Source of the DNA: Candidatus Aminicenantes bacterium JdFR-78
Lineage (GTDB): Bacteria > Acidobacteriota > Aminicenantia > JdFR-78
Reading direction: 5' to 3'
DNA: 40,388 nt
Assembly: GCA_002010665.1 (NCBI GenBank)
Contig: MTON01000030.1
Span: forward strand, 82,651 to 123,038
Shown: positions 8,424-16,631 of the stretch, piece after piece
Layout: the number at the start of each line of letters is the position of its first letter
How positions within the stretch are numbered: position 1 is the first letter of the stretch
The notes under the pieces: model-generated
The model's input: only the letters and a program-made list of their open reading frames with translations
Told to the model about the DNA's origin: nothing
Database searches by the model: none
Position numbers and translations under genes: made by a program

Positions 8424-8439
8424 TGGCACGAATTTTGCA
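8424..8439 (+). promoter_or_regulatory. Sigma-54 promoter of the 108-residue protein gene
   Basis: TGGCACGAATTTTGCA matches the sigma-54 consensus (TGGCACG, four bases, TTGCW) at every conserved position, with GG and GC exactly 12 bases apart. The predicted transcript starts near 8450 and reaches the GAAGGAGGA ribosome-binding site and the ATG at 8466 almost at once. Sigma-54 promoters require an AAA+ activator; one is encoded at 33909-35243. Confidence 0.85.
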
Positions 8440-8465
8440 TAGATTGATGTGAAGGAGGAAAAAAA

Positions 8466-8792
8466 ATGCAAACTTTGCAAAACATAGATTATCAAAAGCA
8501 AATAGAAGAAGCCTTAAAAAAAGCAAAAAATAAGAAAGTTCTGTATTTTTACGATGACCTTGGCTATAAAAGATTATTGGGAGTTTTTAATAAAAAAACA
8601 GCTTCAGAAATAAAAAATTATCTTAGAAAGCGAAAATTACTTAATCGTCTCACGGAATTTGATATAAGGACAACCGAACCAGACAGCTCATTCCTGGAGG
8701 CTATACGTTTGATAAACGAATATTCTGCATCTCATAGAGATAAGAATAACAATCGCACTGACAAAGAAGAGAAAGAAGTCGCATATCTGTAA
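8466..8792 (+). CDS. Unknown 108-residue protein under sigma-54 control
   Basis: A small, charged, soluble-looking protein with a strong GAAGGAGGA site before the ATG. It has no signal peptide, membrane segment or cysteine. Visible parts are an amphipathic lysine-rich helix (5-25), a beta-like KKVLYFYDDLGYKRLLGVF core (about 23-42), a basic helix (SEIKNYLRKRKLLNRL), and a polar C-terminal tail (RDKNNNRTDKEEKE). I do not recognise the family. The promoter shows it belongs to a sigma-54 regulon, and the mix of charges could fit a nucleic-acid- or protein-binding effector. It ends one base before the convergent DRG-type GTPase gene. Confidence 0.75.
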   Translation: MQTLQNIDYQKQIEEALKKAKNKKVLYFYDDLGYKRLLGVFNKKTASEIKNYLRKRKLLNRLTEFDIRTTEPDSSFLEAIRLINEYSASHRDKNNNRTDKEEKEVAYL

Positions 8793-8793
8793 A

Positions 8794-9780
8794 TTAAATA
8801 TGCAGCTCTACAATATCCTCTTCCTGAAGAATATAATCTTTGGTAACCTTCAAACCGTTTAAATTATTTTTATTCCATACTCGAGCATACTTTAAATTTT
8901 TAGCAAAGTCCTTATGTATTTTTTCAGCCATATCCATGATTGTGGAACCTTTTTTAAATACAAAAGGTTCATCCAGATCAGGTTTCTTACCAGGAATTTT
9001 GCTGTAAACTCTTATTAAATCCAGAAAATTATAAATTTTCTCTTTTAATTCCTCGATATTTATTTGCTCTTTTGCTGAATAAGGGATGATTAAAAATTCC
9101 TTTCCAAATAATTCAGATAAAACTTCAAAATTTTCTTTAGCATGTTGCAAATCAAATTTGTTCCCAATAATCATGGTTTTTTTTATAAAAAAACTTTCCT
9201 CAATTTTTTCTTTTAAAGAACCAACGAGTTGAATTTTCTTTTCCTTTAATTTCTGGAATACGATATCAATCTGAGAGAGAAGATCGTCATTACTTAAATC
9301 AACTATGAGGAGAACTGCATCTGCAATTTTGACCAATTCAGGAAGCCAGGGTTCCAGATATTCCTCTCCTATAGGTGGCGTGTCAATAAGCTGAATTTTT
9401 ATATCTTTAAAGGGCATCATTCCTGGAACAGGTTTTTTTGTCGAATAAGGGTAATCAGCAACTTCAGAATAAGCATTGGTTAAAGAATTTAATATTTGAG
9501 ATTTCCCAGAATTTGGTGGTCCAATTAGAATTACCTGACCTGCCCCCGATTTTTCAATATAGAAAACAGGCCCTCTCCTTGCTGTTGCACTTTTTCTTTG
9601 CTGTTGTTCTCTTAATTTTGAAATTTTCCTCTTAAGGACTGCTTGAAGCTTCTCAGTCCCTTTATGTTTCGGCACGATGGAGAGTAATCTTTCAAGTATT
9701 TCTATTTTTTCAGGTATTGTTTTTGCAGTTCTTAATTTTTTTTCTTCCTCAAAATATTCTGGTGGTAAATTTGCTGGCAT
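8794..9780 (-). CDS. DRG/OBG-type GTPase with C-terminal TGS domain
   Basis: A 328-residue TRAFAC-class GTPase. An N-terminal helical region (1-75) is followed by the G domain: G1 GPPNSGKS (87-94), G3 DTPP (D133), G4 NKFD (207-210) and G5 SAKE. A TGS domain fills about 265-328 (FVFKKGSTIMDMAEKIHKD and the final EDIVELHI). The order matches DRG proteins of archaea and eukaryotes rather than HflX or ordinary YchF. DRG proteins act with ribosomes or translation factors. It lies 42 bases behind the GT9 gene as the last member of the sugar operon. Its role there is unexplained. Confidence 0.85.
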   Translation of the reverse strand: MPANLPPEYFEEEKKLRTAKTIPEKIEILERLLSIVPKHKGTEKLQAVLKRKISKLREQQQRKSATARRGPVFYIEKSGAGQVILIGPPNSGKSQILNSLTNAYSEVADYPYSTKKPVPGMMPFKDIKIQLIDTPPIGEEYLEPWLPELVKIADAVLLIVDLSNDDLLSQIDIVFQKLKEKKIQLVGSLKEKIEESFFIKKTMIIGNKFDLQHAKENFEVLSELFGKEFLIIPYSAKEQINIEELKEKIYNFLDLIRVYSKIPGKKPDLDEPFVFKKGSTIMDMAEKIHKDFAKNLKYARVWNKNNLNGLKVTKDYILQEEDIVELHI

Positions 9781-9822
9781 TTCTTCTTTATTATAAAAAA
9801 CTTAAAAAATTTTTAAAAGAAG

Positions 9823-10917
9823 CTAATCCTTAACCCATTTTTCCCATTGAGAAGCAACAGCTTGTTTTATTTCCTCCACTGTAATTGCTTCCATGCATTT
9901 AAAATCATCGCATTTGAGAAATTCTCTTTTATGGACAGTTTCTGGAACATAACAGGGACTGCATTCTATTTTTTTCCACACATAAATGTGCTTATTACCA
10001 CGGGGAGCAACAAGTTCAGGATTGGATGGGCCAAAAATGGATATAGTTGGTGTATCTAATGCCGAAGCTATATATAGCAATCCAGAATCTCCTCCAATGA
10101 AAAGGCCCGTTTTTTCAATAATCGCAGCTGATTCCCTATATGTTAATTTACTACAAAGATTAATCGGCTTATTTTTCATAAGAGAGATTATTTTTTGGAC
10201 ATGTTCCTCATCACTTTCTCCTCCAAGGAACAAAACAATTGCATTATACTTCTCAATGATCCAATCACACAAAACTGCAAATTTTTTCACAGGCCATCTC
10301 TTACTTAACATTGTTGTTCCTGGATTAACACCTCCACCGGGAAAAACCGAAACCATTTTTTTCTTTTCGGGATTTATTTTCCTAATTAATTCTTCAGCTA
10401 GTCTCTTTTCTTCTCCCAACAATTCTATCTCAAGTTTACCGTCATCAGGTTTCAAACCAATACCCCTTGCAATGTCAAGATATCTCTCTACCTCATGTTT
10501 TTTATAGTCAAATGAAATTTTTTTTGTAAGAAATAGCCCTCTATTCTTCCAATTAAATCCTATTCTATATTTACATCCAATCAGTAAAAGAAAAAAATTG
10601 CTTGCTAAAGATCTATGACAATTAATAGCCAAATCAAATTTTTCTTTTCTAAGTATCAAAATTGATTTTATTAGTCCTATGAACTTTTTTATTTTATTCG
10701 TTTTCTCAAGAGGAATATTAAAGATAAAAACATCATCTATATTAGGATTTGTTTCTATCACTTCTTTAGCCCAGTTTCCAACCAAATAAACGATTTTAGC
10801 TCTGGGAAAGCCCTTCCTGATAGTTCGGACAAGTGGGGTGGTAAACATAACATCCCCCACGCAACACAGTTTCATGATAAGAATTTTATTGATTTTGGAT
10901 AAATTTATCTTCCCCAT
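9823..10917 (-). CDS. Glycosyltransferase family 9 (LPS heptosyltransferase-like)
   Basis: A 364-residue GT-B enzyme like the ADP-heptose:LPS heptosyltransferases. The N-terminus has KILIMKLCCVGDVMFTTPLV and PRAKIVYLVG. The C-terminal donor-binding half has FPGGG, KRWPVKKFAVL, and the signature FIGGDSGLLYIASALDTPTI followed by FGPSNP. A cysteine-rich stretch near the end (CSPCYVP, then KCDDFKCMEAI) is typical of this family. The start overlaps the upstream GT2 gene by 13 bases. It likely adds a sugar to an LPS core or other surface glycan on the cytoplasmic side. The sugar could be heptose or another. Confidence 0.88.
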   Translation of the reverse strand: MGKINLSKINKILIMKLCCVGDVMFTTPLVRTIRKGFPRAKIVYLVGNWAKEVIETNPNIDDVFIFNIPLEKTNKIKKFIGLIKSILILRKEKFDLAINCHRSLASNFFLLLIGCKYRIGFNWKNRGLFLTKKISFDYKKHEVERYLDIARGIGLKPDDGKLEIELLGEEKRLAEELIRKINPEKKKMVSVFPGGGVNPGTTMLSKRWPVKKFAVLCDWIIEKYNAIVLFLGGESDEEHVQKIISLMKNKPINLCSKLTYRESAAIIEKTGLFIGGDSGLLYIASALDTPTISIFGPSNPELVAPRGNKHIYVWKKIECSPCYVPETVHKREFLKCDDFKCMEAITVEEIKQAVASQWEKWVKD

Positions 10918-11819
10918 TCTCTGATTAACCTGAAAATTTTTAAATAAACTTCTGAATTATATTTCAATCTATTTTTCAGGATTTTGCTCAGATTAAGAAT
11001 AAATAAAAATTTCAATTGCAAATATAATTTCAGAACATAAAATTCAAATCTTGAATTATGTTTTCTATAAAAATATAATTGGCTTTTCCTGTATTCTATA
11101 AGGTGTTTTAGAGGTATAATTTCCTTACTTTTTCCTAGATAATGCACAATCTTAGATTTTGGATAATAAATAATTTTCTTTCCGAGTTTCCTTATCCTTG
11201 CACATAAATCAGAATCATCGAAATATAAAAAAAAGTTTTCATCAAAATAATTTACGGATTCCAGAATTTCTCTACGCGTTAGAAAACAAGCTCCACTAAC
11301 CCAATCAACCCTTTTCTCCCAATCGTCTTTTTTCCTCTTTAATGTAAATTTAAAATAAAGCTTCATAAAATACTTCTGAAAAAACTCATTTTTTAAATTC
11401 GGATGTGCTCCATAGGAGAGTTGATAAGAAAAATCTTCATTTAAAAGAGCAGGAGCTACTACACCTATGTCTGGATTGGTTTTGATCTTATTCAGCAATA
11501 AATCAATGGACTCTTTTAGAATACGAGTATCATTATTCAAAAAGAGGATAAACTCGCCTTTACTTGATTTAATACCTATATTATTTGCGCGAGTAAATCC
11601 AAGATTTTCTTTATTACATACTAATTTCACTTCTGGAAAGTTTTTTCTTACCATCTCCTGACTTCCATCATCTGAATTATTATCCACTACTATAATCTCA
11701 TAGCTTACTTTTGGGGGAAACTGATAAATGGATCTTAAACATTTAAAAAGGTAATTTTTTCCATTATAATTCACAATTATTATTGAAAGTTCAATTTTAC
11801 TTTTTTTATTTTCAGACAT
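10905..11819 (-). CDS. Glycosyltransferase family 2, rhamnosyltransferase-like
   Basis: A 304-residue GT2 of the WbbL/rhamnosyltransferase type. The nucleotide-binding start is LSIIIVNYNGKNYLFKCL, followed by VVDNNSDDGS, the metal-binding NND (FLNNDTRIL) and the acceptor loop WVSGACFLTRREIL with FFLYFDDSDLCARIRKLG. The C-terminal 60 residues are basic and hydrophobic, suggesting membrane association. It overlaps its neighbours on both sides (8 bases with the dehydrogenase, 13 with GT9). With RmlC- and RmlD-like genes upstream, a deoxysugar such as rhamnose is a reasonable donor guess, not shown by the sequence. Confidence 0.85.
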   Translation of the reverse strand: MSENKKSKIELSIIIVNYNGKNYLFKCLRSIYQFPPKVSYEIIVVDNNSDDGSQEMVRKNFPEVKLVCNKENLGFTRANNIGIKSSKGEFILFLNNDTRILKESIDLLLNKIKTNPDIGVVAPALLNEDFSYQLSYGAHPNLKNEFFQKYFMKLYFKFTLKRKKDDWEKRVDWVSGACFLTRREILESVNYFDENFFLYFDDSDLCARIRKLGKKIIYYPKSKIVHYLGKSKEIIPLKHLIEYRKSQLYFYRKHNSRFEFYVLKLYLQLKFLFILNLSKILKNRLKYNSEVYLKIFRLIREWGR

Positions 11820-12798
11820 TTTCCAGATTTAAAACACCTTTAAGTATTCTTCTACATCTCAAGTCATCAAAGGCAGTTTCAATTTCATTAATAGAGTAGA
11901 CTTTTGAAATAAAACCGCTCAGAAACTTCCAATATTTCTCAATTATTTCAACTGCTGATTTAAAATCTCCACTTGAATATCCTTTGCTTCCATAAAAATT
12001 GAGTTCATTTGAATAAATTTTATTGAAATTGAATTTATAGACTCCTTCTGGCAATTCGCCAATAAATAAAATATTGCCTCCTGGATTCAAGAAATCCTCA
12101 ATGTTTGCAAGAAATTCTCTTTCCTCAACCGTAAATATTAATGTATCAAATTTACCAATCTTAGGAATACCTTTCTTAGAGTTTATTAAATTTTCTATAT
12201 TTATTTTCTCTGCAATCTTCAATCTGTTATCATGATGACCGATTAAAGTAACTATTCCTTTTTTAATCTTTTTCACAAGAAAAGCAGCCAGAATCCCCAT
12301 TATTCCGTCTCCAATTATAAGGAAAGATAGCTTTTCTCCATCATTTTTTATTTTCTTAAGACCATGTAAAAGGCAGGCTACTGGTTCAGAAAGTGTGGCA
12401 GTCAACAAATCAGTTTCAGTGGAAATTCTGTAAACATTATCCTGAGGAATTACAATGTACTGGGAAAACCCATTCGAGGCTTCTGATTTCACACATCTAC
12501 TTTCAAGTCCCCTTAAACAATTTTCACATCTTCCGCATTTTATTTTGACATCCACTACTACTTTTTCCCCATTGTAAATTTTTTTTACATTCTTACCTGC
12601 ATCCACAACTATTCCCACTGGTTCGTGTCCAAGAATTACCGGGAAATTTACTTCTTTTAATCCAAGATACCTTTTTAAATCATAGACACAAATCCCACAA
12701 TACTTTATTTTAACAAGAACTTCCCGCCCCCCTGGTTCTGGGATTTGTGATTCTTTTATTGATATTTTTTGAGGAGCCTCGCAGATTAAGACCTTCAT
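11812..12798 (-). CDS. Zinc-binding MDR dehydrogenase with altered active site
   Basis: Medium-chain dehydrogenase of 328 residues starting at ATG 12798 (a TTG one codon earlier is unlikely). Zinc ligands C34/C37 (YCGIC), H58/E59 (GHEP) and the structural set C88, C91, C94, C102 are present. The usual S/T two residues after the catalytic cysteine is Tyr here (CGICVYD), so the proton relay may differ. The coenzyme loop reads IGDGIMGIL. Within a nucleotide-sugar and glycosyltransferase operon it could oxidise or reduce a sugar intermediate. It is unlike the dehydrogenase at 843-1868 in length and active-site detail, so the two are not recent duplicates. Confidence 0.8.
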   Translation of the reverse strand: MKVLICEAPQKISIKESQIPEPGGREVLVKIKYCGICVYDLKRYLGLKEVNFPVILGHEPVGIVVDAGKNVKKIYNGEKVVVDVKIKCGRCENCLRGLESRCVKSEASNGFSQYIVIPQDNVYRISTETDLLTATLSEPVACLLHGLKKIKNDGEKLSFLIIGDGIMGILAAFLVKKIKKGIVTLIGHHDNRLKIAEKINIENLINSKKGIPKIGKFDTLIFTVEEREFLANIEDFLNPGGNILFIGELPEGVYKFNFNKIYSNELNFYGSKGYSSGDFKSAVEIIEKYWKFLSGFISKVYSINEIETAFDDLRCRRILKGVLNLENV

Positions 12799-12806
12799 CA
12801 AATAAA

Positions 12807-13841
12807 TTAGAATATTTTTCCTGTTATTTTAATTATCTGGTCAGCCTTTTCAAGGGTTCTCATCCATCTAATGTTATAATATACCGGGTCCTCAAAGTTC
12901 ATGCAGTTATATTTTTTAATTTTTTCAACCATATCTATTACAGATTCTTCAACTGATATAGCTGGTATAAAACCTAAACGATTTTTTATTTTCTCTCCAG
13001 AAACCCTATAACTTCTTACACCTCTATATCTATAATCAGGTCTAATATCAATATCTATTCCAATCGATTTTAAGGCACTTCTTACCCGAAGTGCAAGTTC
13101 TGATATTCTAAAATTTCTGTATACCAAATTAAAAATCTCTCCACTGACTTTTTCATCCTCAGCCTCAATACATAGAATATAAGCTTTGGCAACATCCCGG
13201 ATATCAACTAGAGGTCTCCACATTTCTCCTCCATAAAAGGGAGTTATATATCCCTTGGTCAGGGCATCCTTAACAAATGTATTAACAACCAGATCATACC
13301 TCATTCTATATGAAAAGCCATATATTGTTCCTTTCCTTAAGATTACTGGAGAAAAGTCTTTATCCTTCATTGAAAGGAGTATCTTTTCTGCTTCATATTT
13401 TGAAGAAGAATAAGCAGCCTTTGGTGAAACTTTCGCTGTTTCATCAAATATAATATCTTTTTCCTCATCTTTAACTCCTACATCGTATATTGAACATGAG
13501 GATGCAAATACATACCTCTTCACCCCTGCTTTTTTACACAGCTCTGCAGACAACTTTGTAGCAAGTGTATTCATTTCATAATTTGCTTTTGGATTGTATT
13601 CTGCAGTGGGGTCATTGGAGAGTCCCCCTATATTTACCACTGCACCAACTTCCTCTAGTATTTCAGGCTTCATTTCCCTCATATCTCCTGCTATAATTTC
13701 CACCCTGTCCCTAAATTTCTCAATACCTTTATCTCCATAATAAAATCTGTCGAATATCTTCACACTATAACCCCTCTCCAGTAATTCCTCTGTTAAAACA
13801 GAGCCTACATAACCTGCTCCTCCAATTAATAATACTTTCAT
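12807..13841 (-). CDS. NAD-dependent nucleotide-sugar epimerase/dehydratase (extended SDR)
   Basis: Extended short-chain dehydrogenase of 344 residues. The NAD-binding glycine motif GGAGYVG is at 7-13, and the catalytic YxxxK is Y144-S-S-S-K148 with ASSCSIYD as the Ser element. Later motifs (RKGTIYGFSYRMRYDLVVN, WRPLVDIRDVAKAY) resemble UDP-glucose 4-epimerase and related GDP/UDP-sugar enzymes. The dTDP-glucose dehydratase signature is not obvious, so calling it RmlB is not justified. It lies between an RmlC-like and a dehydrogenase gene in one operon and probably makes the activated sugar used by the adjoining glycosyltransferases. Confidence 0.85.
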   Translation of the reverse strand: MKVLLIGGAGYVGSVLTEELLERGYSVKIFDRFYYGDKGIEKFRDRVEIIAGDMREMKPEILEEVGAVVNIGGLSNDPTAEYNPKANYEMNTLATKLSAELCKKAGVKRYVFASSCSIYDVGVKDEEKDIIFDETAKVSPKAAYSSSKYEAEKILLSMKDKDFSPVILRKGTIYGFSYRMRYDLVVNTFVKDALTKGYITPFYGGEMWRPLVDIRDVAKAYILCIEAEDEKVSGEIFNLVYRNFRISELALRVRSALKSIGIDIDIRPDYRYRGVRSYRVSGEKIKNRLGFIPAISVEESVIDMVEKIKKYNCMNFEDPVYYNIRWMRTLEKADQIIKITGKIF

Positions 13842-13866
13842 TTTTACCCTCTTAAAATTTAATTTT

Positions 13867-14316
13867 TTATCTACCTTTTACTGTCCAAACATCACCAAAG
13901 GAATCAGGAGGGATTCTAACTTCGTCAGGATTTTCCCTATTATAAACTTCGCTTGCTGTGCTCACGAGTTGAGTATCATCCTCTAATGACATCCATCCAT
14001 GATAAACACCTGGAGGAACCACTATCAAACTTGGATTTCGAGAACAAACAACAAAGGTATTCATTTCTTTATATGTAGGACTATCTTCTCTATCATCTAC
14101 TAATACAAATTTTGCAGAGCCATGGGAAATGAAAAACCAGTCCCATAAATACTTATGTTTATGAAAAGCTCGAATTGTTCCTTTTGCAAAATTACCCACA
14201 AGATAGACCTGACCAAATTTAGTGAAATAGGGATCAGTGGCTCTAATAATCTCAATTAAATATCCTCTATCATCCACATGAGCCACTAAATCAATTTTTG
14301 CAACATCCTTAATCAA
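13867..14316 (-). CDS. RmlC-like dTDP-sugar 3,5-epimerase family cupin
   Basis: A 149-residue cupin resembling dTDP-4-dehydrorhamnose 3,5-epimerase but about 30 residues shorter than typical RmlC. The RGLHYQ position reads RAFHKHK (H52, H54) and the barrel motif VPPGVYHGW (H106) is intact. The C-terminal end (YNRENPDEVRIPPDS) keeps the family look, but the RmlC catalytic Asp region cannot be placed confidently. It lies 13 bases behind the RmlD-like gene and 25 before the SDR gene. It could be an epimerase with relaxed specificity or an isomerase of an amino-sugar pathway. Confidence 0.75.
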   Translation of the reverse strand: MIKDVAKIDLVAHVDDRGYLIEIIRATDPYFTKFGQVYLVGNFAKGTIRAFHKHKYLWDWFFISHGSAKFVLVDDREDSPTYKEMNTFVVCSRNPSLIVVPPGVYHGWMSLEDDTQLVSTASEVYNRENPDEVRIPPDSFGDVWTVKGR

Positions 14317-14329
14317 GGTTAACCTCCTT

Positions 14330-15172
14330 TTAGATTTTTTCTTCTTTTAAATATGCTTTTAAAGCCTCTTTCCAGTGTCTTAAAGGTTTTATTTTCTTAC
14401 TTGTCAGAGCTGAATAAAGAGGTCTCTTCACTCCAGCTATTTCTTCGTTTTCAATTCTTCTTTCAACTTTTATATTTGCTCCAATCTGATTAAAAATTTC
14501 CACTGCAAACTCATACCAACTACATGAACCGCTATTTGTTACATGATAGATTCCGTATGGAAATCCTTCATCAAGTATCTCTCTTATTTTCTTTGCTGCA
14601 TCTAAAGTATATGTTGGACTGCATATTATATTCGAAGTAACCTGAATCGACTCCTTTGTTTTTGCAAAATTTAACATTGTTTTTACAAAATTACCTCCTC
14701 CCTTGGCTCTACATCCACTAACTCCAAATAAACTCGCAACTCTTATAATATAGTGTTTCTCTGTTCTTTTAGCAAGAAATTCACCCGCTAATTTGGATAT
14801 TCCATACACATTGAGAGGATTAGGAGTGTCATCTTCATTATATGGCGAATTTTTCTTTCCATCAAAAACATAATCTGTACTGATGTACACTAGTGTTATA
14901 TTATTCGCTCGACATATATCAGCAAGATTTTTTACTCCTATACTGTTGACAAGAAAAGCTCTTTCAGGCTTCTTTTCACATTCTGGGACATTATGGAATG
15001 CAGCAGTATTAATAATTACTTCGGGCATAAATTTTTCAATTATATTTTTTGTCCGAGAAAAATCAGTTATTTCAATCTCCTGATGTGTTAAAGGATATAG
15101 ATCATCTCTATCAAATACTCTAACCAGATCATTCCCTAATTGTCCATTTGATCCAATAATCAAAACTTTCAT
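14330..15172 (-). CDS. rfbD: dTDP-4-dehydrorhamnose reductase-like SDR (RmlD family)
   Basis: A 280-residue RmlD-type reductase, which makes dTDP-L-rhamnose from the 4-keto sugar with NAD(P)H. The dinucleotide motif is GSNGQLG (7-13), then INTAAFHNVPECEKKPERA, STDYVFDG (98-105) and the catalytic YGISK (Y123, K127). Length is normal. It is the first gene of a seven-gene minus-strand operon, 17 bases behind a likely start point of transcription. RmlA and RmlB homologues are not in the window, so rhamnose synthesis is plausible but incomplete here. S-adenosylmethionine synthetase beta subunits share this fold. Confidence 0.85.
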   Translation of the reverse strand: MKVLIIGSNGQLGNDLVRVFDRDDLYPLTHQEIEITDFSRTKNIIEKFMPEVIINTAAFHNVPECEKKPERAFLVNSIGVKNLADICRANNITLVYISTDYVFDGKKNSPYNEDDTPNPLNVYGISKLAGEFLAKRTEKHYIIRVASLFGVSGCRAKGGGNFVKTMLNFAKTKESIQVTSNIICSPTYTLDAAKKIREILDEGFPYGIYHVTNSGSCSWYEFAVEIFNQIGANIKVERRIENEEIAGVKRPLYSALTSKKIKPLRHWKEALKAYLKEEKI

Positions 15173-15188
15173 TTTTCTTTAGTTTTCA

Positions 15189-15218
15189 TTTATACCAAAA
15201 TTATTTATTAAAGGTCAA
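15189..15218 (-). promoter_or_regulatory. Promoter of the surface-sugar operon
   Basis: Minus strand: TTGACC (15218-15213), an 18-base spacer, then TATAAA (15194-15189), with TGG directly before it as an extended -10. The RmlD-like ATG follows about 17 bases after the -10. It faces away from ffh, so this gap is a divergent promoter region. Confidence 0.6.
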
Positions 15219-15249
15219 ATAAAACCTAAAATACCTGCTCAAATCATGT

Positions 15250-15278
15250 TTGACTGATTGTGAATGTTCAATTAAAAT
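15250..15278 (+). promoter_or_regulatory. Candidate ffh promoter, near-leaderless
   Basis: TTGACT (15250-15255), exactly 17 bases, then TAAAAT (15273-15278): five of six consensus bases in each hexamer. The predicted transcription start near 15285 lies only a few bases before the ATG at 15289. If the promoter is real, upstream in-frame starts at 15250 (TTG) and 15277 (ATG) cannot be used. Chance matches occur in DNA this AT-rich. Confidence 0.4.
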
Positions 15279-15288
15279 GAAGTTTCAA

Positions 15289-16611
15289 ATGTTAGAGCAA
15301 CTTTCTACAAGATTCAAAAAAATTGTTAAGTTTATCAGGGGCGAAGGAAAAATAACAGAAGAAAATATAAGCGACGCACTTCGTCAAATTAAAATTGCTC
15401 TTTTAGAAGCAGATGTGAATTATAAAATAGTAAAAGATTTTATTGAAAAAATAAAACAGAAAGCTCTTGATCAAAAAGTAATTGAAAGTATAACTCCTGG
15501 ACAACAAGTAATAAAAATTGTAAAAGATGAGCTTACCGAGCTTTTGGGGAGCAAATCCCATTCATTGAATTTTTCAAATCAGAGACCTTCAATATATCTT
15601 CTTGTGGGATTGCAGGGATCAGGAAAAACAACCACATGTGGTAAATTAGCTAAATGGTTTTCAAAAAGGAATAAAAAGCCTTTGCTCACCTCCCTTGATT
15701 TAAAAAGACCAGCAGCCCAAGAACAATTAAAGAAAATTGCCAATTTAATAGGAATTAATTTCTATCCAGTTGACAGAAATAAAAATTTAAAAACTGTGAT
15801 TGAAAATTTAATAAATCATGCAAAATCCAACTATTTTGACTCTATTATAATTGATACTGCAGGAAGACTTCATGTGGATGAAGAATTAATGGAAGAGCTT
15901 TTTCTGATTAAAGAACTTTTAAAACCAGTAGAAACAATATATGTTGGGGATGCTCTCACAGGACAGGACGCTGTTAGAAGTGCACAACTTTTTGATAAAA
16001 AGGTTGGAATTGACTCCATAATTTTAACAAAATTGGATGGAGATGCTCGTGGGGGTGCAGCTTTATCAATTGTTTCAGTTACAGGAAAACCAATAAAATT
16101 TATAGGAGTGGGTGAAAAATTTGATGAGTTGGAAGTTTTCCATCCAGAAAGACTTGCTTCAAGGATTCTAGGCTTTGGAGATGTTGTCACATTAGTCGAA
16201 AAAGCTATGGAGAAAATTGAAACAGAAAAGGCCGAAGAATTGGCAAAAAAGATAAAAAAACAGGAATTTACTCTTGAAGATTTTAGAAGACAATTAGCTC
16301 AACTGAGAAAATTAGGTTCTCTTTCCAGTTTAATTAAATTCTTTCCATCTATTGGTCCTTTTAAGAGCTTAGAAAAAATCAATATAGATGATAAGAAAAT
16401 AATTCATTATGAGGCTATTATTAACTCAATGACATTAAAGGAGAGAGAAAACCCAAAAATAATAAATGGAAGGAGAAGGTTAAGAATTGCAAAGGGAAGC
16501 GGAAGAAGTGTTCAGGAAGTAAATCAATTATTAAAGCAATATTTTCAAATGAAAAAAATGTTGAATAGAAAAGACTTCAAAAAAATACTCAATTCAATCT
16601 CTAAAATGTAA
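15289..16611 (+). CDS. ffh: Signal recognition particle GTPase Ffh
   Basis: Ffh/SRP54, the protein of the signal recognition particle that binds signal sequences leaving the ribosome and docks at FtsY. The N domain (LRQIKIALLEADVNYKIVK) leads into the G domain with GLQGSGKTTT, the DTAGRLHVDEELM insertion, TKLDGDARGG and the GVGEKFDELEVF end. The M domain is complete (FTLEDFRRQLAQLRKLG through RRLRIAKGSGRSVQEVNQLL). Start ATG 15289 gives MLEQLSTRF, matching the usual MFE/MLE-Q/S-L start. At 440 residues it is normal length. It heads a plus-strand run and is divergent from the sugar operon. Confidence 0.95.
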   Translation: MLEQLSTRFKKIVKFIRGEGKITEENISDALRQIKIALLEADVNYKIVKDFIEKIKQKALDQKVIESITPGQQVIKIVKDELTELLGSKSHSLNFSNQRPSIYLLVGLQGSGKTTTCGKLAKWFSKRNKKPLLTSLDLKRPAAQEQLKKIANLIGINFYPVDRNKNLKTVIENLINHAKSNYFDSIIIDTAGRLHVDEELMEELFLIKELLKPVETIYVGDALTGQDAVRSAQLFDKKVGIDSIILTKLDGDARGGAALSIVSVTGKPIKFIGVGEKFDELEVFHPERLASRILGFGDVVTLVEKAMEKIETEKAEELAKKIKKQEFTLEDFRRQLAQLRKLGSLSSLIKFFPSIGPFKSLEKINIDDKKIIHYEAIINSMTLKERENPKIINGRRRLRIAKGSGRSVQEVNQLLKQYFQMKKMLNRKDFKKILNSISKM

Positions 16612-16631
16612 ACTTATTAAGGAGTTTAAAA

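Noticed and set aside
9986-10507. Plus-strand open frame of 173 codons
   Set aside because: Antisense to the well-supported GT9 glycosyltransferase gene; no recognisable domain.
12807-13841. Calling the SDR gene rmlB because RmlC- and RmlD-like genes are next to it
   Set aside because: Its later motifs fit the epimerase group and the dTDP-glucose dehydratase signature was not seen.
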